From Acidimicrobiaceae bacterium (GTDB taxonomy: Bacteria; Actinomycetota; Acidimicrobiia; Acidimicrobiales; Ilumatobacteraceae), in assembly GCA_016722025.1 (NCBI GenBank), contig JADKGZ010000016.1, positions 73,716 through 137,715 of the forward strand: a stretch of DNA of 64,000 nt, read 5' to 3'. The translations under genes were made by a program, and so were the position numbers. How positions within the stretch are numbered: position 1 is the stretch's first letter; every line of letters starts with the position of its first letter. This document shows positions 46,448 to 54,872 of the stretch, in pieces. Below the pieces are notes generated by a model that was not told the DNA's origin, ran no database searches, and saw nothing but the letters and a program-made list of their open reading frames with translations.

Positions 46448-47082
46448 CGACGCCCGCCAGTGCGGGCACGGACGAGGGCGAGAGCGCCTTCGATGTCAGC
46501 GGTCTGGATGCGGGTCTCACCACGGGCGTGAGCGATGCCACGGTGGTTCGCCACGAGGGCGAGCGCGGCTGCAGCGTCGGCACGCACCGGGCGCACCCGT
46601 GCGCCACGCACGGACAGCACCTCAGCGCCAGGGACCGCGCCGACGAGCACGAGCGACGCCTCGTCCAGTCGGCCACGGGTGAACCCGGTGACGGTCTTGC
46701 CGCCAACCTTGACCTGCTGGGTGGCCTCAGTCATGAACCCGACGCTCACCTGGTCGATGGTGCCGTCAGCGAGCAACTCCATCGCCATCGCCGCGTCAGG
46801 GACCTTGGTCGGGTCGGACATGACGCCGCGCAGCACGAGGCGCTTGGCGTTGTTCTCCACGATGTCGGTCCACCTGCCGAGAGGGCGTGACCAGTCGTGC
46901 GCCCACACCATGCGCGGCATCCGCACCGCGAGCGAGTCGTTGAAGCAGCCGGGCATGAACACGGTCTCGTAGTCGTCGACGACGCCGTACGTCACGACCA
47001 CCGCGGTGACCTCGCGTCCCTTGCCGGTCGCCCGGACGTGTGCGTGACCGATCGCACGGCGCTCCATCTGACGGGTGCTCAT
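46444..47082 (-). CDS. HK97-family prohead protease
   Basis: A 212-residue member of peptidase family U35. The pattern VTAVVVTYGVVDDYETVFMP and GCFNDSLAVRMPRMVWAHDW, then SRPLGRWTDIVENNAKRLVL, RGVMSDPTKVPDAAMAMELL and ADGTIDQVSVGFMTEATQQ, follows prohead proteases: the catalytic His lies in WAHD and the catalytic Ser in VSVGF. LDEASLVLVGAVPGAEVLSV is the conserved C-terminal block. In phage HK97 this enzyme matures the capsid. No major capsid gene is downstream, so it may process a helper phage's capsid or be a leftover. It overlaps both flanking genes by four bases. Confidence 0.88.
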   Translation of the reverse strand: MSTRQMERRAIGHAHVRATGKGREVTAVVVTYGVVDDYETVFMPGCFNDSLAVRMPRMVWAHDWSRPLGRWTDIVENNAKRLVLRGVMSDPTKVPDAAMAMELLADGTIDQVSVGFMTEATQQVKVGGKTVTGFTRGRLDEASLVLVGAVPGAEVLSVRGARVRPVRADAAAALALVANHRGIAHARGETRIQTADIEGALALVRARTGGRR

Positions 47083-47450
47083 CGCGCAGCCTCCAGTGCG
47101 TCCAGTTCGGTCGTCGCTCCGGTGGCGCTGTAGCCGACCCCACGCGCCTTGTCGTGCTTGAGCAGCGCGAGCGAGCGGGCGGTCGCGTCAGCCTTGCGTC
47201 GGCGGTCCATCTCGGTCTCCTCTGGCGTCCGGCGGGTGCGGTTGATGTCACCGCGATCGCGCCCGTGACGGAGCGGGTCGGCACTGATGCCCGGCTCCAC
47301 CTTGAACGGTGCGACCGCCCTCTCGGCAGCGACGATGGCGGACAGGTCTGCACGGGCGCTGGCGGCGCGGACGAACGCGTCCAGGTCGGCGGTCAGGCGT
47401 CCCTCAGCGATCAGCGTGTGACGCGCCTGCAGGTACTCGCTGGAGGTCAT
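47079..47450 (-). CDS. Element-encoded protein of unknown function, possibly longer at the N-terminus
   Basis: A 123-residue product: MTSSEYLQARHTLIAEGRLT, ADLDAFVRAASARADLSAIV and MDRRRKADATARSLALLKHD, mainly helical and charged. A shift of one base in the C run near 47525 would join it to an upstream frame MFNRHPQEPTPTVAEVTAP (ATG at 47577), giving about 165 residues with an Ala/Pro/Val-rich linker, so the real start may be there. It overlaps the protease start by four bases. It might be a capsid scaffold-like or decoration protein, which is a guess from position only. Confidence 0.55.
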   Translation of the reverse strand: MTSSEYLQARHTLIAEGRLTADLDAFVRAASARADLSAIVAAERAVAPFKVEPGISADPLRHGRDRGDINRTRRTPEETEMDRRRKADATARSLALLKHDKARGVGYSATGATTELDALEAAR

Positions 47451-47839
47451 CGGGACCCGTGCAGCGGGTGCGGTCGGGACGGTCTCGGCGGGTGCGGTGG
47501 CGACCTCAGCGGTCAGCGATGGGGGCGGTCACTTCGGCCACGGTGGGCGTCGGCTCCTGGGGGTGTCGGTTGAACATCTCGGCCGATGTTGAACGTCGGC
47601 TCGTGGAGAAGCAAGCGCCTCCACCAACACTCAACAGTTCTCACCAACACTCACCCGTGCCGCGTGCTCTTGGCTCTCCGACATGAGGGCGTGGACCCGT
47701 GAGCGCCTCGCAGTGCACGGTCGGCGGGTGGCGCCCACTCACCGCGCCACGGACCCGAGCCACGGACCGGACCCGCCTGTGCCGTTCTGCGGTCCTGGGC
47801 CACCGACGCCCACACTGGCGGCGATCGGCGACGAGAGGC
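47451..47839. other. 389-bp gap in the element with repeat copies
   Basis: It contains a possible N-terminal extension of the gene at 47079, a third copy of the arm-type core (CAGTTCTCACCA, 47635-47646) and the first copy of a 113-bp element repeat beginning at 47740. No independent gene is supported. Confidence 0.5.
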
Positions 47840-47852
47840 TCACGAGGGCGGG
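47740..47852 (+). repeat. 113-bp element-specific direct repeat, copy 1
   Basis: Matches 52622-52733 at roughly 85% over its length, including exact blocks CACCGCGCCACGG, GAGCCACGGACCG, GGGCCACCGACGCCCAC and GAGAGGCTCACGAGGGCGGG. Both copies lie in non-coding gaps, and together they flank the replication/HNH/integrase module. Confidence 0.75.
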
Positions 47853-48052
47853 TAGGTGGAGCGCCTCGGTGCGAGCACACGACGAGCGTCGAGCGCCTCG
47901 GACAGCGAGCCGTACAGTTCGGTCATCACCATGTGCACCTGCTCCACGGGTGTGAGCGTCTGGAACACTGCACGCTGGTCGGCGGTGAGCGGCATCGGTT
48001 GGCGCTCAGGCGCTCGGCGGGTGCAGGCGGTGCGTGGGTTGGTGGCGGTCAT
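47840..48052 (-). CDS. Small element-encoded protein of unknown function
   Basis: A 70-residue product: MTATNPRTACTRRAPERQPM, PLTADQRAVFQTLTPVEQVH and MVMTELYGSLSEALDARRVL. It is helical with no known domain. The ATG stands two bases after the stop of the winged-helix gene. The upstream in-frame stretch overlaps that gene and is not coding. Confidence 0.5.
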   Translation of the reverse strand: MTATNPRTACTRRAPERQPMPLTADQRAVFQTLTPVEQVHMVMTELYGSLSEALDARRVLAPRRSTYPPS

Positions 48053-48054
48053 GG

Positions 48055-49162
48055 TCAGAATGGTTCCACGAGATCGGCGACAGCGGCAGCACGAGCACGG
48101 TAGAGAGCCTCGTCCGCTTCCATCACGGCGCGGCGGCGACGTCTCGGCAGGTGCGGGTAGCGACGGGCGAGGTACGTCTCGTCGGACGCGCCGATGAGCG
48201 TGAGCCACTCCACCACCGTGTCGCTGTCGGCGTTGGGGTGCCGGTCGAGCAACACCACCAGCGGATGGAACAGCGGCGCGCACCACGAGGGCCACCCTTC
48301 GTCGCTCAGGTGACCATCCCACCCGCCATGGTCATCAGCGGCGTCGGTCAGCGCGTATTGCCGCAGACACTCGTTCGCGTACTGCCTGTGCTCTCGGAGC
48401 ATCGGTTGGGTGACCTGTGGCGGGTGCTCCAGAAGGTCACGGATCATCTGCTCATCATCGACCGGCTCAACGTCAGTTGAGCGTGAGTGGGTTGGTGGAG
48501 TCGGTGAACCTGGTGTAAGTAGAGGTGCCACGCGCCAGGACCACCGCGTGACCGCGCCAGGACCACCGCGTGACGCGCAGAGACCACCGCGTGACTCGTC
48601 CTCATCCGGCTGGAACAGGGTCTCGCCGAGCAGCACACGAGCCACCCGGTCGGCGGTGCCACGGTGGTGCCCGCACCCGACCATGTGCTCGGTCCACTCG
48701 TCAGCACGCACCAGGTCAGACGTGTACGACCGGAGTGCCGACGCCAGCAGCCAGCCGCGGCGCTCCACGGGTGTGCGGTCCCTGAGGGCGTGCACGGTGG
48801 TGAGCGTCACGAGCGCCGAGCGACCGGCAGGAGCGAGCGACGTCGGCGTGTACGTCGATGGGCGACCGGAGGTCTGCCGGTGGCGGGTGACGTGACCAAG
48901 TGCGCTGAGGTCAGCGAGAGCGGCACGGGTCTGCTTTGGCGTCCACCCGCCCACGCTTGCCCGGCTCAGCAGACCACCCGCCAGACGCGGCGAGTGACGC
49001 CACGGTGACGGTCTCCGCCCGTGCGGTCATCACCCGCATCACAGCCAGCACCCACGCGGCGTTCGGGTTCGCGTGGCGCACCACGGACAGCGGGACGTAC
49101 GCATCCGGCTCGGCGCCCTCGGTTGCGGACCGTGGAGGTGCGGTACGATGGGTCTCAGTCAT
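48055..49162 (-). CDS. Winged-helix element protein, replication-initiator-like, one frameshift
   Basis: The N-terminal frame reads PDAYVPLSVVRHANPNAAWV, LAVMRVMTARAETVTVASLA; it slips near 48985 and continues GGWTPKQTRAALADLSALGH and VTRHRQTSGRPSTYTPTSLA. Together they form a winged helix of the kind found in replication or partition proteins and MarR-like regulators ('AASGGLxxxxxxxALxxLxxxGxVxRxR'). The C-terminal half (DEGWPSWCAPLFHPLVVLLD, TVVEWLTLIGASDETYLARR) is of unknown type. The repaired length is about 369 residues. Three tandem 21-22-bp repeats lie inside its coding sequence, as in origins located within satellite rep genes; this functional reading is inference. Confidence 0.5.
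48531..48594. repeat. Three tandem 21-22-bp repeats inside the winged-helix gene
   Basis: Units start at 48531, 48553 and 48574 and share CGCGC(C)AG-GACCACCGCGTGAC with two to three changes in the third. They could be iterons bound by an initiator, or simply a coding repeat (ASRGGPG). The first two units differ in length by one base, so the protein frame is not kept between copies. Confidence 0.7.
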
Positions 49163-49483
49163 CTGACGGGTCCTTCTGCTCGGTGGCTGTGAATGACCGG
49201 GTGGGCCGGTCCGTTCTGATCTTGAGGGCGCTCCACTTCAACGGGTGGGGCGCCCTCGGTCGTTCATGGGGTGTGCTGTCGGCCACCCGCCCAGACGCTC
49301 AAGTGAGGGCGGGTGACCTACAGCGGCGACCACGCGCAGGCGGGTCAGCAACTCGACCATCATGCCCGACCGGCACGCCGTTCGTCGTGACCTCTCGCCC
49401 GACGGACAAGCGCGCTGGCGACCCTGTGCGCCTACAGCCGTGCGCGGGGCGTCGGTCGCACGGTCGTCGGGGCCACGGTCGCG
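49163..49483. other. 321-bp gap in the element with a hairpin
   Basis: GAGGGCGC (49224-49231) pairs with GCGCCCTC (49250-49257), a likely terminator for genes transcribed leftward from 50.9 kb. The sequence CACGGTCGCGTCACGGTC at 49474-49491, at the gap's right edge and running into the TerS-like gene, recurs exactly at 56439-56456. No gene is supported. Confidence 0.5.
49224..49257 (-). terminator. Hairpin after the TerS-like/HNH operon
   Basis: An 8-bp G/C stem (GAGGGCGC/GCGCCCTC) with an 18-base loop, about 230 bases beyond the stop at 49484. Confidence 0.4.
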
Positions 49484-49987
49484 TCACGGTCCGGTGGCGT
49501 GCGTGCGGTCGCCTGCTGGGAGCGCCTGTGCGTTGTGCGCCCGTGCCTGCATCGTGCGGACCCAGTGCGCCAGACGCTCGGCGCGCTCGCTCTCGGTGAG
49601 CACCGCCACCGTGTCGTCAGGCGAGTCGACTGCGATGCCCTGAGCCACGCGGAGGGCGACCTCGGCGGCACGCATCTTCAACCTCGGGTCGGCGTTCGGG
49701 TCGGTCAGCACGGCGCCGATGTGGCGGGTGGCACGCTCAGCGTTCTGTGCGACGCCCTCCAACGTTGCCGCCATCCGGTCACGTCGGAGTGCTGTCATCT
49801 CGGTGACCACCACAGGGTCAGCGAGCACCTTCCTGACGGTGGTCCGGTCACGCTCAACCAGGCGGGCGATCGCCGAGACGGTGGCACCCGTCAGGTACAG
49901 CAGCATGACTCGCTCAGCCAGCGGCGTGAGCGGTGACGCGGCGAGAGTTGGCGAGTTCTGTGGCGTGGTGTCGCTGTTGGTGGTCAT
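49484..49987 (-). CDS. Terminase small subunit-like HTH protein
   Basis: A 167-residue protein. An HTH at residues 22-55 (PLAERVMLLYLTGATVSAIA, RLVERDRTTVRKVLADP) is followed by a helical oligomerisation-like region (MAATLEGVAQNAERATRHIG, AVLTDPNADPRLKMRAAEVA), the layout of phage small terminase subunits. It could also be another DNA-binding regulator. In satellites an own TerS redirects a helper's TerL to satellite DNA. It lies just downstream of the HNH gene, the usual HNH-TerS order of HK97-type phages, and overlaps it by four bases. No TerL follows. Confidence 0.6.
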   Translation of the reverse strand: MTTNSDTTPQNSPTLAASPLTPLAERVMLLYLTGATVSAIARLVERDRTTVRKVLADPVVVTEMTALRRDRMAATLEGVAQNAERATRHIGAVLTDPNADPRLKMRAAEVALRVAQGIAVDSPDDTVAVLTESERAERLAHWVRTMQARAHNAQALPAGDRTHATGP

Positions 49988-50631
49988 GGTGTCGACGGTG
50001 CGTGCGCGTTGGCGAGGACGAGGACGAGGTCACGCACCCGGTCGTCAGGGACCTGTCCGATGACCATGTCGATCGCCAGAAAGTCGAGCCGGTCCAGGCG
50101 TGCGAGGAGCGCAGCGGCACGGGCGGTGCGTTGGCGGGTGCGTTCGCGGGCGGCATGGCAGGCACGGCACGCCCGGTGCCCGTCCGCGTAGATGTGAGTG
50201 TTGGTAGGCGTGAACTCGTGGCCGTTCTTGCAGTGGGTGAGGGCGCGGCGGGCGGCAGCGGACGCGGCACCCGGACGGAGGCGCCCTCGCTCGATGGCGT
50301 CACGCGTGTTGTCGGCAGCGGTCCCCCACCGGAGGTGCTCTGGGTTGCAGCACGGCGGGTTGTCGCACGAGTGCAGTGCCAGCGTGTCGGTGAGCACCTC
50401 GTCGATGTCTCGCCCGGTGGCGAGGGCCAGCACGAGCCGGTGCACTTGGACCGGGCGGCCACGCCACTGCAATCTGCCGTAGCCCTTGTTGTTGGTGGCG
50501 CCCTCCCAGATGATGCAGCCGTTCTCGGGTCGGCAGTTGGCGAGCAGGCACGCCAACTGGAGCGCCCTCGGGTGCAGGGTGAGGTCAGGGTGGCGGGCGG
50601 CGAGCCGGGCGGCGAGCGCCTCGGCGGTCAC
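49984..50631 (-). CDS. HNH endonuclease
   Basis: A 215-residue HNH protein. The HNH_3-type domain reads GCIIWEGATNNKGYGRLQWR, GRPVQVHRLVLALATGRDID and LHSCDNPPCCNPEHLRWGTA, with the metal-binding His, Asn and His in order. A second zinc site (C-x2-C ... C-x2-C: HCKNGHEFTPTNTHIYADGH, then CRACH) lies at about residues 133-165, and a helical tail follows. HNH enzymes next to terminase genes are needed for packaging in many HK97-like phages; homing activity is the alternative. It overlaps the TerS-like gene and the Xis-like gene by four bases each. Confidence 0.88.
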   Translation of the reverse strand: MTAEALAARLAARHPDLTLHPRALQLACLLANCRPENGCIIWEGATNNKGYGRLQWRGRPVQVHRLVLALATGRDIDEVLTDTLALHSCDNPPCCNPEHLRWGTAADNTRDAIERGRLRPGAASAAARRALTHCKNGHEFTPTNTHIYADGHRACRACHAARERTRQRTARAAALLARLDRLDFLAIDMVIGQVPDDRVRDLVLVLANAHAPSTP

Positions 50632-50897
50632 GCTGCACCCGCCTGTGCAGCGGCCATCTCCTCCAGCGTCAACGGTGGCAGCCGGTGCACGGCCCTGAGG
50701 TCATTCACAGCCCACTTCGGCCGTGGGCCAGCGAGGGCGGGCACCACGATCGGTCGTCCGCGCTGCAGCGACCTCAAGACCGAGTTGGGATGGACGTCAA
50801 GTGTGAGGGCGGTGAGGCGGACGTCGACAAGCGAGCCGTGCTGGCCCGCGAGCACGGCGGTGGTGGTGGTGTCTGAACGGCGTGCGATGGTGGCCAC
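50628..50897 (-). CDS. Small HTH DNA-binding protein, excisionase-like
   Basis: An 89-residue protein. LVDVRLTALTLDVHPNSVLR and SLQRGRPIVVPALAGPRPKW, then AVNDLRAVHRLPPLTLEEM, resembles the MerR-like fold of excisionases ('hxhxxxAxxLgVspxTVxRxxxxG ... Wrhxxxdlxx'). Its place beside the integrase gene supports an Xis or directionality role. The frame of the integrase runs on into this gene, but the integrase very probably ends earlier, at 51109. Confidence 0.6.
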   Translation of the reverse strand: MATIARRSDTTTTAVLAGQHGSLVDVRLTALTLDVHPNSVLRSLQRGRPIVVPALAGPRPKWAVNDLRAVHRLPPLTLEEMAAAQAGAA

Positions 50898-51041
50898 GGC
50901 TGTTTCCTCTCGTGGGAGGTTGAGTTGGCGACTGATCGGTGTCGCGATGCGCCCGCTTGGTGAGCGGTGGTCTCAACAGTCTCGCGCAGGATGGAGCCGT
51001 GCTCCTGTGGACATGCTGTTGATAAGTGGCTGAGACGCGCA

Positions 51042-51107
51042 GCAGTCCGGCTCGTTGGATGCCACCCACCCTCCACGGTGGAACCTGTGACACCCGAGCC
51101 GGACTGC
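51042..51107. terminator. 13-bp inverted repeat after the integrase
   Basis: GCAGTCCGGCTCG (51042-51054) pairs with CGAGCCGGACTGC (51095-51107). The stem begins two bases after the TGA at 51109, which supports that stop as the real end of the integrase gene. Confidence 0.65.
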
Positions 51108-51108
51108 C

Positions 51109-52472
51109 TCAACCGAGAGCCGATGACCCTCGGTCGCGGATCGTAGCGGTCAGCGCGCCTGTGCCCTCTGAGCCATCGCCTGACATACCCGTCCTGCACC
51201 GCGGCAGCGACCGAGCGTTGCGAGAGGTGCGTGTAGGTGCGGAGCGTGATGGTCTCGTCGGCATGCCCAGCGAACGCCGCGCCCACCGACGGCGACCACC
51301 CGAACCCGCCTGCCTCACGCGGGGTCAGACCGAGCGTGATGCACACGTGGCGGAGACCGTGGAGACCGACCACAGGCGTGCCGAGCGCCTCGCACGCCTT
51401 CGCACAGCCTGCAGCGAGCGTCTGCGGATGCACCGGTGCACCGACCTCGGATGGGCGTTGCCCGCCGCGCGACCGCCCGCCCGTGATCCACGTCAGGATC
51501 GGCGTCGAGTTGGTCACCCGGATGCCGTGGGCGAGCAGTGCGTCACGCTGCACCCGACGCCACGACTCCAGCGCCTCAGCCACAGCGGGCATCAGCGGCA
51601 CGGTCCGCTTGCCGCTCTCGGTCTTGGGTGCGGCCACACGGGTGCTGTGCCCGACGACCTGCACAGCGCGCTCCACCCGCACGGTGGCGCCCTCGGCGTC
51701 CACGTCACCCCATCGCAGCCCAGCGACCTCACCGCGCCGCAACGCACAGCCTGCAGCGAGGACGTACCCGATGCCGTGCTGCACGTCACCCATCCCGGTG
51801 ACCAACCTGTGCCAGTGGTCCAACGTCCAGTCAGCGACCGGCTCGTTGCGCTTGGCGACCTTCGGTGCCGACACCCGCTGATCGGTCGGCACCATCCCGG
51901 ACCGGAACGGGTTGCCCGACGGCAGGGCACCGTTGCTAGCGGCGTGGCTGAGCACACCCGAGAGGGCCTTGGAATGCCCTGCCACCGTTGAGTCCGAGAC
52001 CCGTTGCCCGTGGCGGGTCTTGGCGGCGCACGACGTCCAGGTGCTGGCCGATGGTCAGGCCGGTGATGTCGCGCAGACGCATCCGGCTCAGCGACGACCC
52101 GGTGAGGTACGACCCGAACGTCGCCTCGTACCCTGCCAACGTCGTCGGTTGCTTGTCGCCACGCTCAACCTGTGCCCGCACCGACGGCAGGTACACGTCG
52201 GTCACGTACTCGGCGAGCGTCATCGACGGTGCGACGTCTACAGCGGTGCCCACCGCGGCGATCGACCGTTGGCGGGTGATGTACGCCCAGGCGCTCTCGG
52301 GGTCACGGAACCCGCTCTTGGACTGCTGGGTGCCGTGCTCCCACCACAGTGCCGTCCACGTCGGCAACAGGGTGCCATCGGCGCGTGACCGCTTGCGGTA
52401 CACACGTCCGTCGCCTTTGGTCCAACCTCTCGGTTGCGGTGCCTCAGCGGGTGAGCGTCGGGTGCTGGTCAT
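51109..52472 (-). CDS. int: Tyrosine-type site-specific integrase, two frameshifts
   Basis: Catalyses integration and excision at tRNA-Pro. The N-terminus (MTSTRRSPAEAPQPRGWTKG, SGFRDPESAWAYITRQRSIA) is an AP2-like arm-binding domain, followed by a SAM-like core-binding domain (MTLAEYVTDVYLPSVRAQVE, LTGSSLSRMRLRDITGLTIG). The frame slips near 52025; the catalytic domain continues with GCALRRGEVAGLRWGDVDAE (Arg I), ESGKRTVPLMPAVAEAL (Lys), VVGLHGLRHVCITLG (H-x-x-R) and GHADETITLRTYTHLSQ (His and nucleophile Tyr). A second slip near 51165 leads to a TGA at 51109 (TATIRDRGSSALG). All catalytic residues are visible. GGAG precedes the ATG. If the shifts are real the element is locked in; sequencing error is more likely. 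Confidence 0.88.
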
Positions 52473-53174
52473 GATGATGATCGTCTCCTCGGTTGAGCCG
52501 GTGGCGGTGGAGTGCCACCCGGCGACCGCAACGATACGCCACACGCCCACTTGGCACACGGACAAGGTGGCGTGACGCCCACACGCCCACCACAGGCAAG
52601 GGTCACAGGTCTACGGGCAGGCACCGCGCCACGGTCCGAGCCACGGACCGACTGCTGTAGTCCGTTCTCCGGTCGTGGGCCACCGACGCCCACGCGGGCG
52701 GCGACGAGGCGGCGAGAGGCTCACGAGGGCGGGCGACGGGCGGCTCAAGCACAGGCGGGTGGGTGCCGATGTTCACGCCATGCCTGATCTCGCACACGGC
52801 TCCCAGCACGAGCCACCGGCCACCGATGCGGTCGAACCCGCGGCCTACGACTGGACGGTGGTGGTCCGTTGGCACCTCACGTCCAAAGTTCCGGTCAGCG
52901 CACGGGTGATTGCCGAAAACGCTCCGCCTGCACGAGCCGACCCTCATGCCGTGGTGGGACCCGTGGGAGGTCGTGAGAATGAATCCGGGTCACACGGGCT
53001 GACACCCAAACGCGCACGTGCCCGGCTCAGGGACCGGGATGGTGGAGCCGGGCACGCGTTGAGGTGGTTGCTGATCTCAATGCTGTCATCGGCATCGGCA
53101 TCGCCTCCTAACTGAGGAGAGAACCTGCACCCGCCGTGATCCATCTGGCGGTACCTGCGGGCGCGGTGACCACC
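52473..53174. other. 702-bp non-coding gap with the second 112-bp repeat
   Basis: Between integrase and methyltransferase genes. Open frames here have no recognisable protein character. The gap carries CACGCCCACNTGNCAC-like short repeats around 52540-52595, the 112-bp repeat (52622-52733) and a possible promoter region for the integrase. It could hold an origin or packaging site. Confidence 0.5.
52622..52733 (+). repeat. 112-bp element-specific direct repeat, copy 2
   Basis: The partner copy is 47740-47852. Same orientation; both are outside genes and enclose about 4.8 kb holding winged-helix, TerS-like, HNH, Xis-like and integrase genes. Confidence 0.75.
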
Positions 53175-54821
53175 TCAGCCCAGCCCCGGCAACGTCGGAT
53201 GCTCGGCGGCGAACTTCTGTGCCTGAAGGTAAGGCATGAATGGCGTCGGCATGTTCACCCGCCTCCCTGCGAGGAGGTCGCCCACGGTGATGATCTGCAC
53301 CCGCGGGTACTCGCGCCCGGTGAACTCGTGACGGTACATCCCTGAGTTGTTGGCGGCGTCGGCCATGCCGGCGGTCGGGTCGTCCATCATGATGAGCACA
53401 CCCATCTGACCCTTGCTGTGCTCGACCGTGCCAGCGAGGTCGCGGACCATGCCAGGGTTGACACTCCTGCCGCCCTTCACCGAGACGATGACGCGGCCCA
53501 CGTCCTTTTCGTTGACGGGGAACCGGATGATGCCGTCGCTGCCCTTGTCGCCGATCTGCTTCTCGTTCGGGGTGCCGTCCACCAGCGAGACCGCCCACCG
53601 TTCAAAGTCGAACGGGTTGCGAGCGAACAAGGCACGCGCCCCGGACACGTCGCGAGGGATGCCGACGATCTGAAATCTGGTGGCCACATCCGGGCCGTAG
53701 GTGTCCCGCAGTCGGGTGTCGATGAGGTCGATCGCCAAGTAGGTGATGTCGATGCCGATCCACCGACGTCCCATCCGCTCGGCCGCATCCACGGCGGTGC
53801 CACAGCCACAGAACGGGTCCATTACAACGTCACCGGGATTGCTGGAGGCAGCCAGGATTCGTTCCAACAGAGCGAGCGGCTTCTGCGTCGGGTAGCCAAG
53901 CCGTTCTTTGCCGACAGGGTTGATGCGGTCGATGTCCTCCCAGATATCGCCGAGAGCCTTCCCCTTGAGTTCCTCTCGGTAGCGCTTGTACTGCGGCCAC
54001 CCAGCGCCGCCCTTCGGCCAATAGCTGCGACCGGCTGTGTCCAACTCATCCAGCGTGTCGACGCCGAACTTCCAGTGCATCCCCTTTACTGTGGGGTCGA
54101 AGCCCCGCCACGGTTGGCCGGACTTGCCGTTGCGGGTGCCAGCGGCGCAGAGGTCCGCCCGCCAGTAGAGCCGACCGTCACCATCATCGAACTTGTAGTA
54201 CTTGTCCAAGTACTTGTCGTCGTAGCCGGTGCGGACCTCGTTCCAGGTGACCTTGTGGGACTTGCTGTAGTAGAGCACCACGTCGTGGATCGGTCCCCAC
54301 TTCTTGGCGCTGCTGTGGGCACTGGTGCGTTTCCAGATCACCTCGTTGCGGAAGTTCTCGATGCCGAAAATCGAGTCCAGGATGATCTTCAAGTAGTGCG
54401 ACGCCACGGGGTCGCAGTGGAGGTAGAGCGAGCCGGTTTGCTTCAATGCACGGCGCAATTCGATGAGCCTCGCGGTCATCATCACGAGGTACGAGAGCAT
54501 GTCGGACGGGCCGATCAGCCGGTGCATCGCCTCCAACGCGTCGGCGACTTTCGTGGGTGCTCCCCCGGTGGTCATCTCGCGGAGCAGCACCTCGTCGTCC
54601 TGGGACCATGTCCAGGTGTCATCGAACGCCTGAATCTGGGCGTTGGTCTCGCTCGTGGTCTTGTGCTTGAACAGCACGTTGTACGTCCGGTTGGAGTTGA
54701 ACGGCGGGTCCAAGTACACGAGGTCGATCGACTCGTTGGCGATGTGCTCGCGGAGCACCTGGAGGTTGTCCCCGTAGAAGAGCAGGTTCTTGGATAGGTC
54801 AATCGGCGTGGTAGCGGCCAT
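53175..54821 (-). CDS. DNA methyltransferase (N4/N6-type) fused to an Mrr-like restriction nuclease domain
   Basis: A 548-residue two-domain protein. The methyltransferase (about 1-390) has motif IV early (YLDPPFNSN, residues 37-45) and SAM motif I late (DVVMDPFCGCGTAVDAAERM, about residue 334, then GRRWIGIDITY), the beta-class order of N4-cytosine/N6-adenine enzymes of the type III Mod sort. LGYPTQKPLALLERILAASS is the linking helix. The C-terminal part (about 420-520) reads GDKGSDGIIRFPVNEKDVGR, VIVSVKGGRSVNPGMVRDLA and GTVEHSKGQMGVLIMMDDPT, an Mrr_cat-like PD-(D/E)xK fold with D-x(n)-(x)VK. It may both modify and cut, giving phage defence or self-protection. It is intact while several neighbours are frameshifted. 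An IS3 element sits 50 bases upstream. Confidence 0.85.
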   Translation of the reverse strand: MAATTPIDLSKNLLFYGDNLQVLREHIANESIDLVYLDPPFNSNRTYNVLFKHKTTSETNAQIQAFDDTWTWSQDDEVLLREMTTGGAPTKVADALEAMHRLIGPSDMLSYLVMMTARLIELRRALKQTGSLYLHCDPVASHYLKIILDSIFGIENFRNEVIWKRTSAHSSAKKWGPIHDVVLYYSKSHKVTWNEVRTGYDDKYLDKYYKFDDGDGRLYWRADLCAAGTRNGKSGQPWRGFDPTVKGMHWKFGVDTLDELDTAGRSYWPKGGAGWPQYKRYREELKGKALGDIWEDIDRINPVGKERLGYPTQKPLALLERILAASSNPGDVVMDPFCGCGTAVDAAERMGRRWIGIDITYLAIDLIDTRLRDTYGPDVATRFQIVGIPRDVSGARALFARNPFDFERWAVSLVDGTPNEKQIGDKGSDGIIRFPVNEKDVGRVIVSVKGGRSVNPGMVRDLAGTVEHSKGQMGVLIMMDDPTAGMADAANNSGMYRHEFTGREYPRVQIITVGDLLAGRRVNMPTPFMPYLQAQKFAAEHPTLPGLG

Positions 54822-54872
54822 TGTGGAGAGCGTACGAGAGGGGTGTCACAAGGATCGGGATGCCGGAGCATG

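Noticed and set aside
50774..50897. Integrase C-terminus overlapping the Xis-like gene by 124 bases
   Set aside because: A TGA at 51109 in the adjacent frame followed two bases later by a 13-bp terminator stem is a better end.
51109..52472. Integrase disrupted by the IS or by true decay
   Set aside because: The two slips are single-base and all catalytic residues remain; the same error type is seen in essential genes.
52603..53115. Frames on both strands between integrase and methyltransferase
   Set aside because: Translations are Arg/Pro/Gly-rich without motifs and overlap a repeat also present in another non-coding gap.
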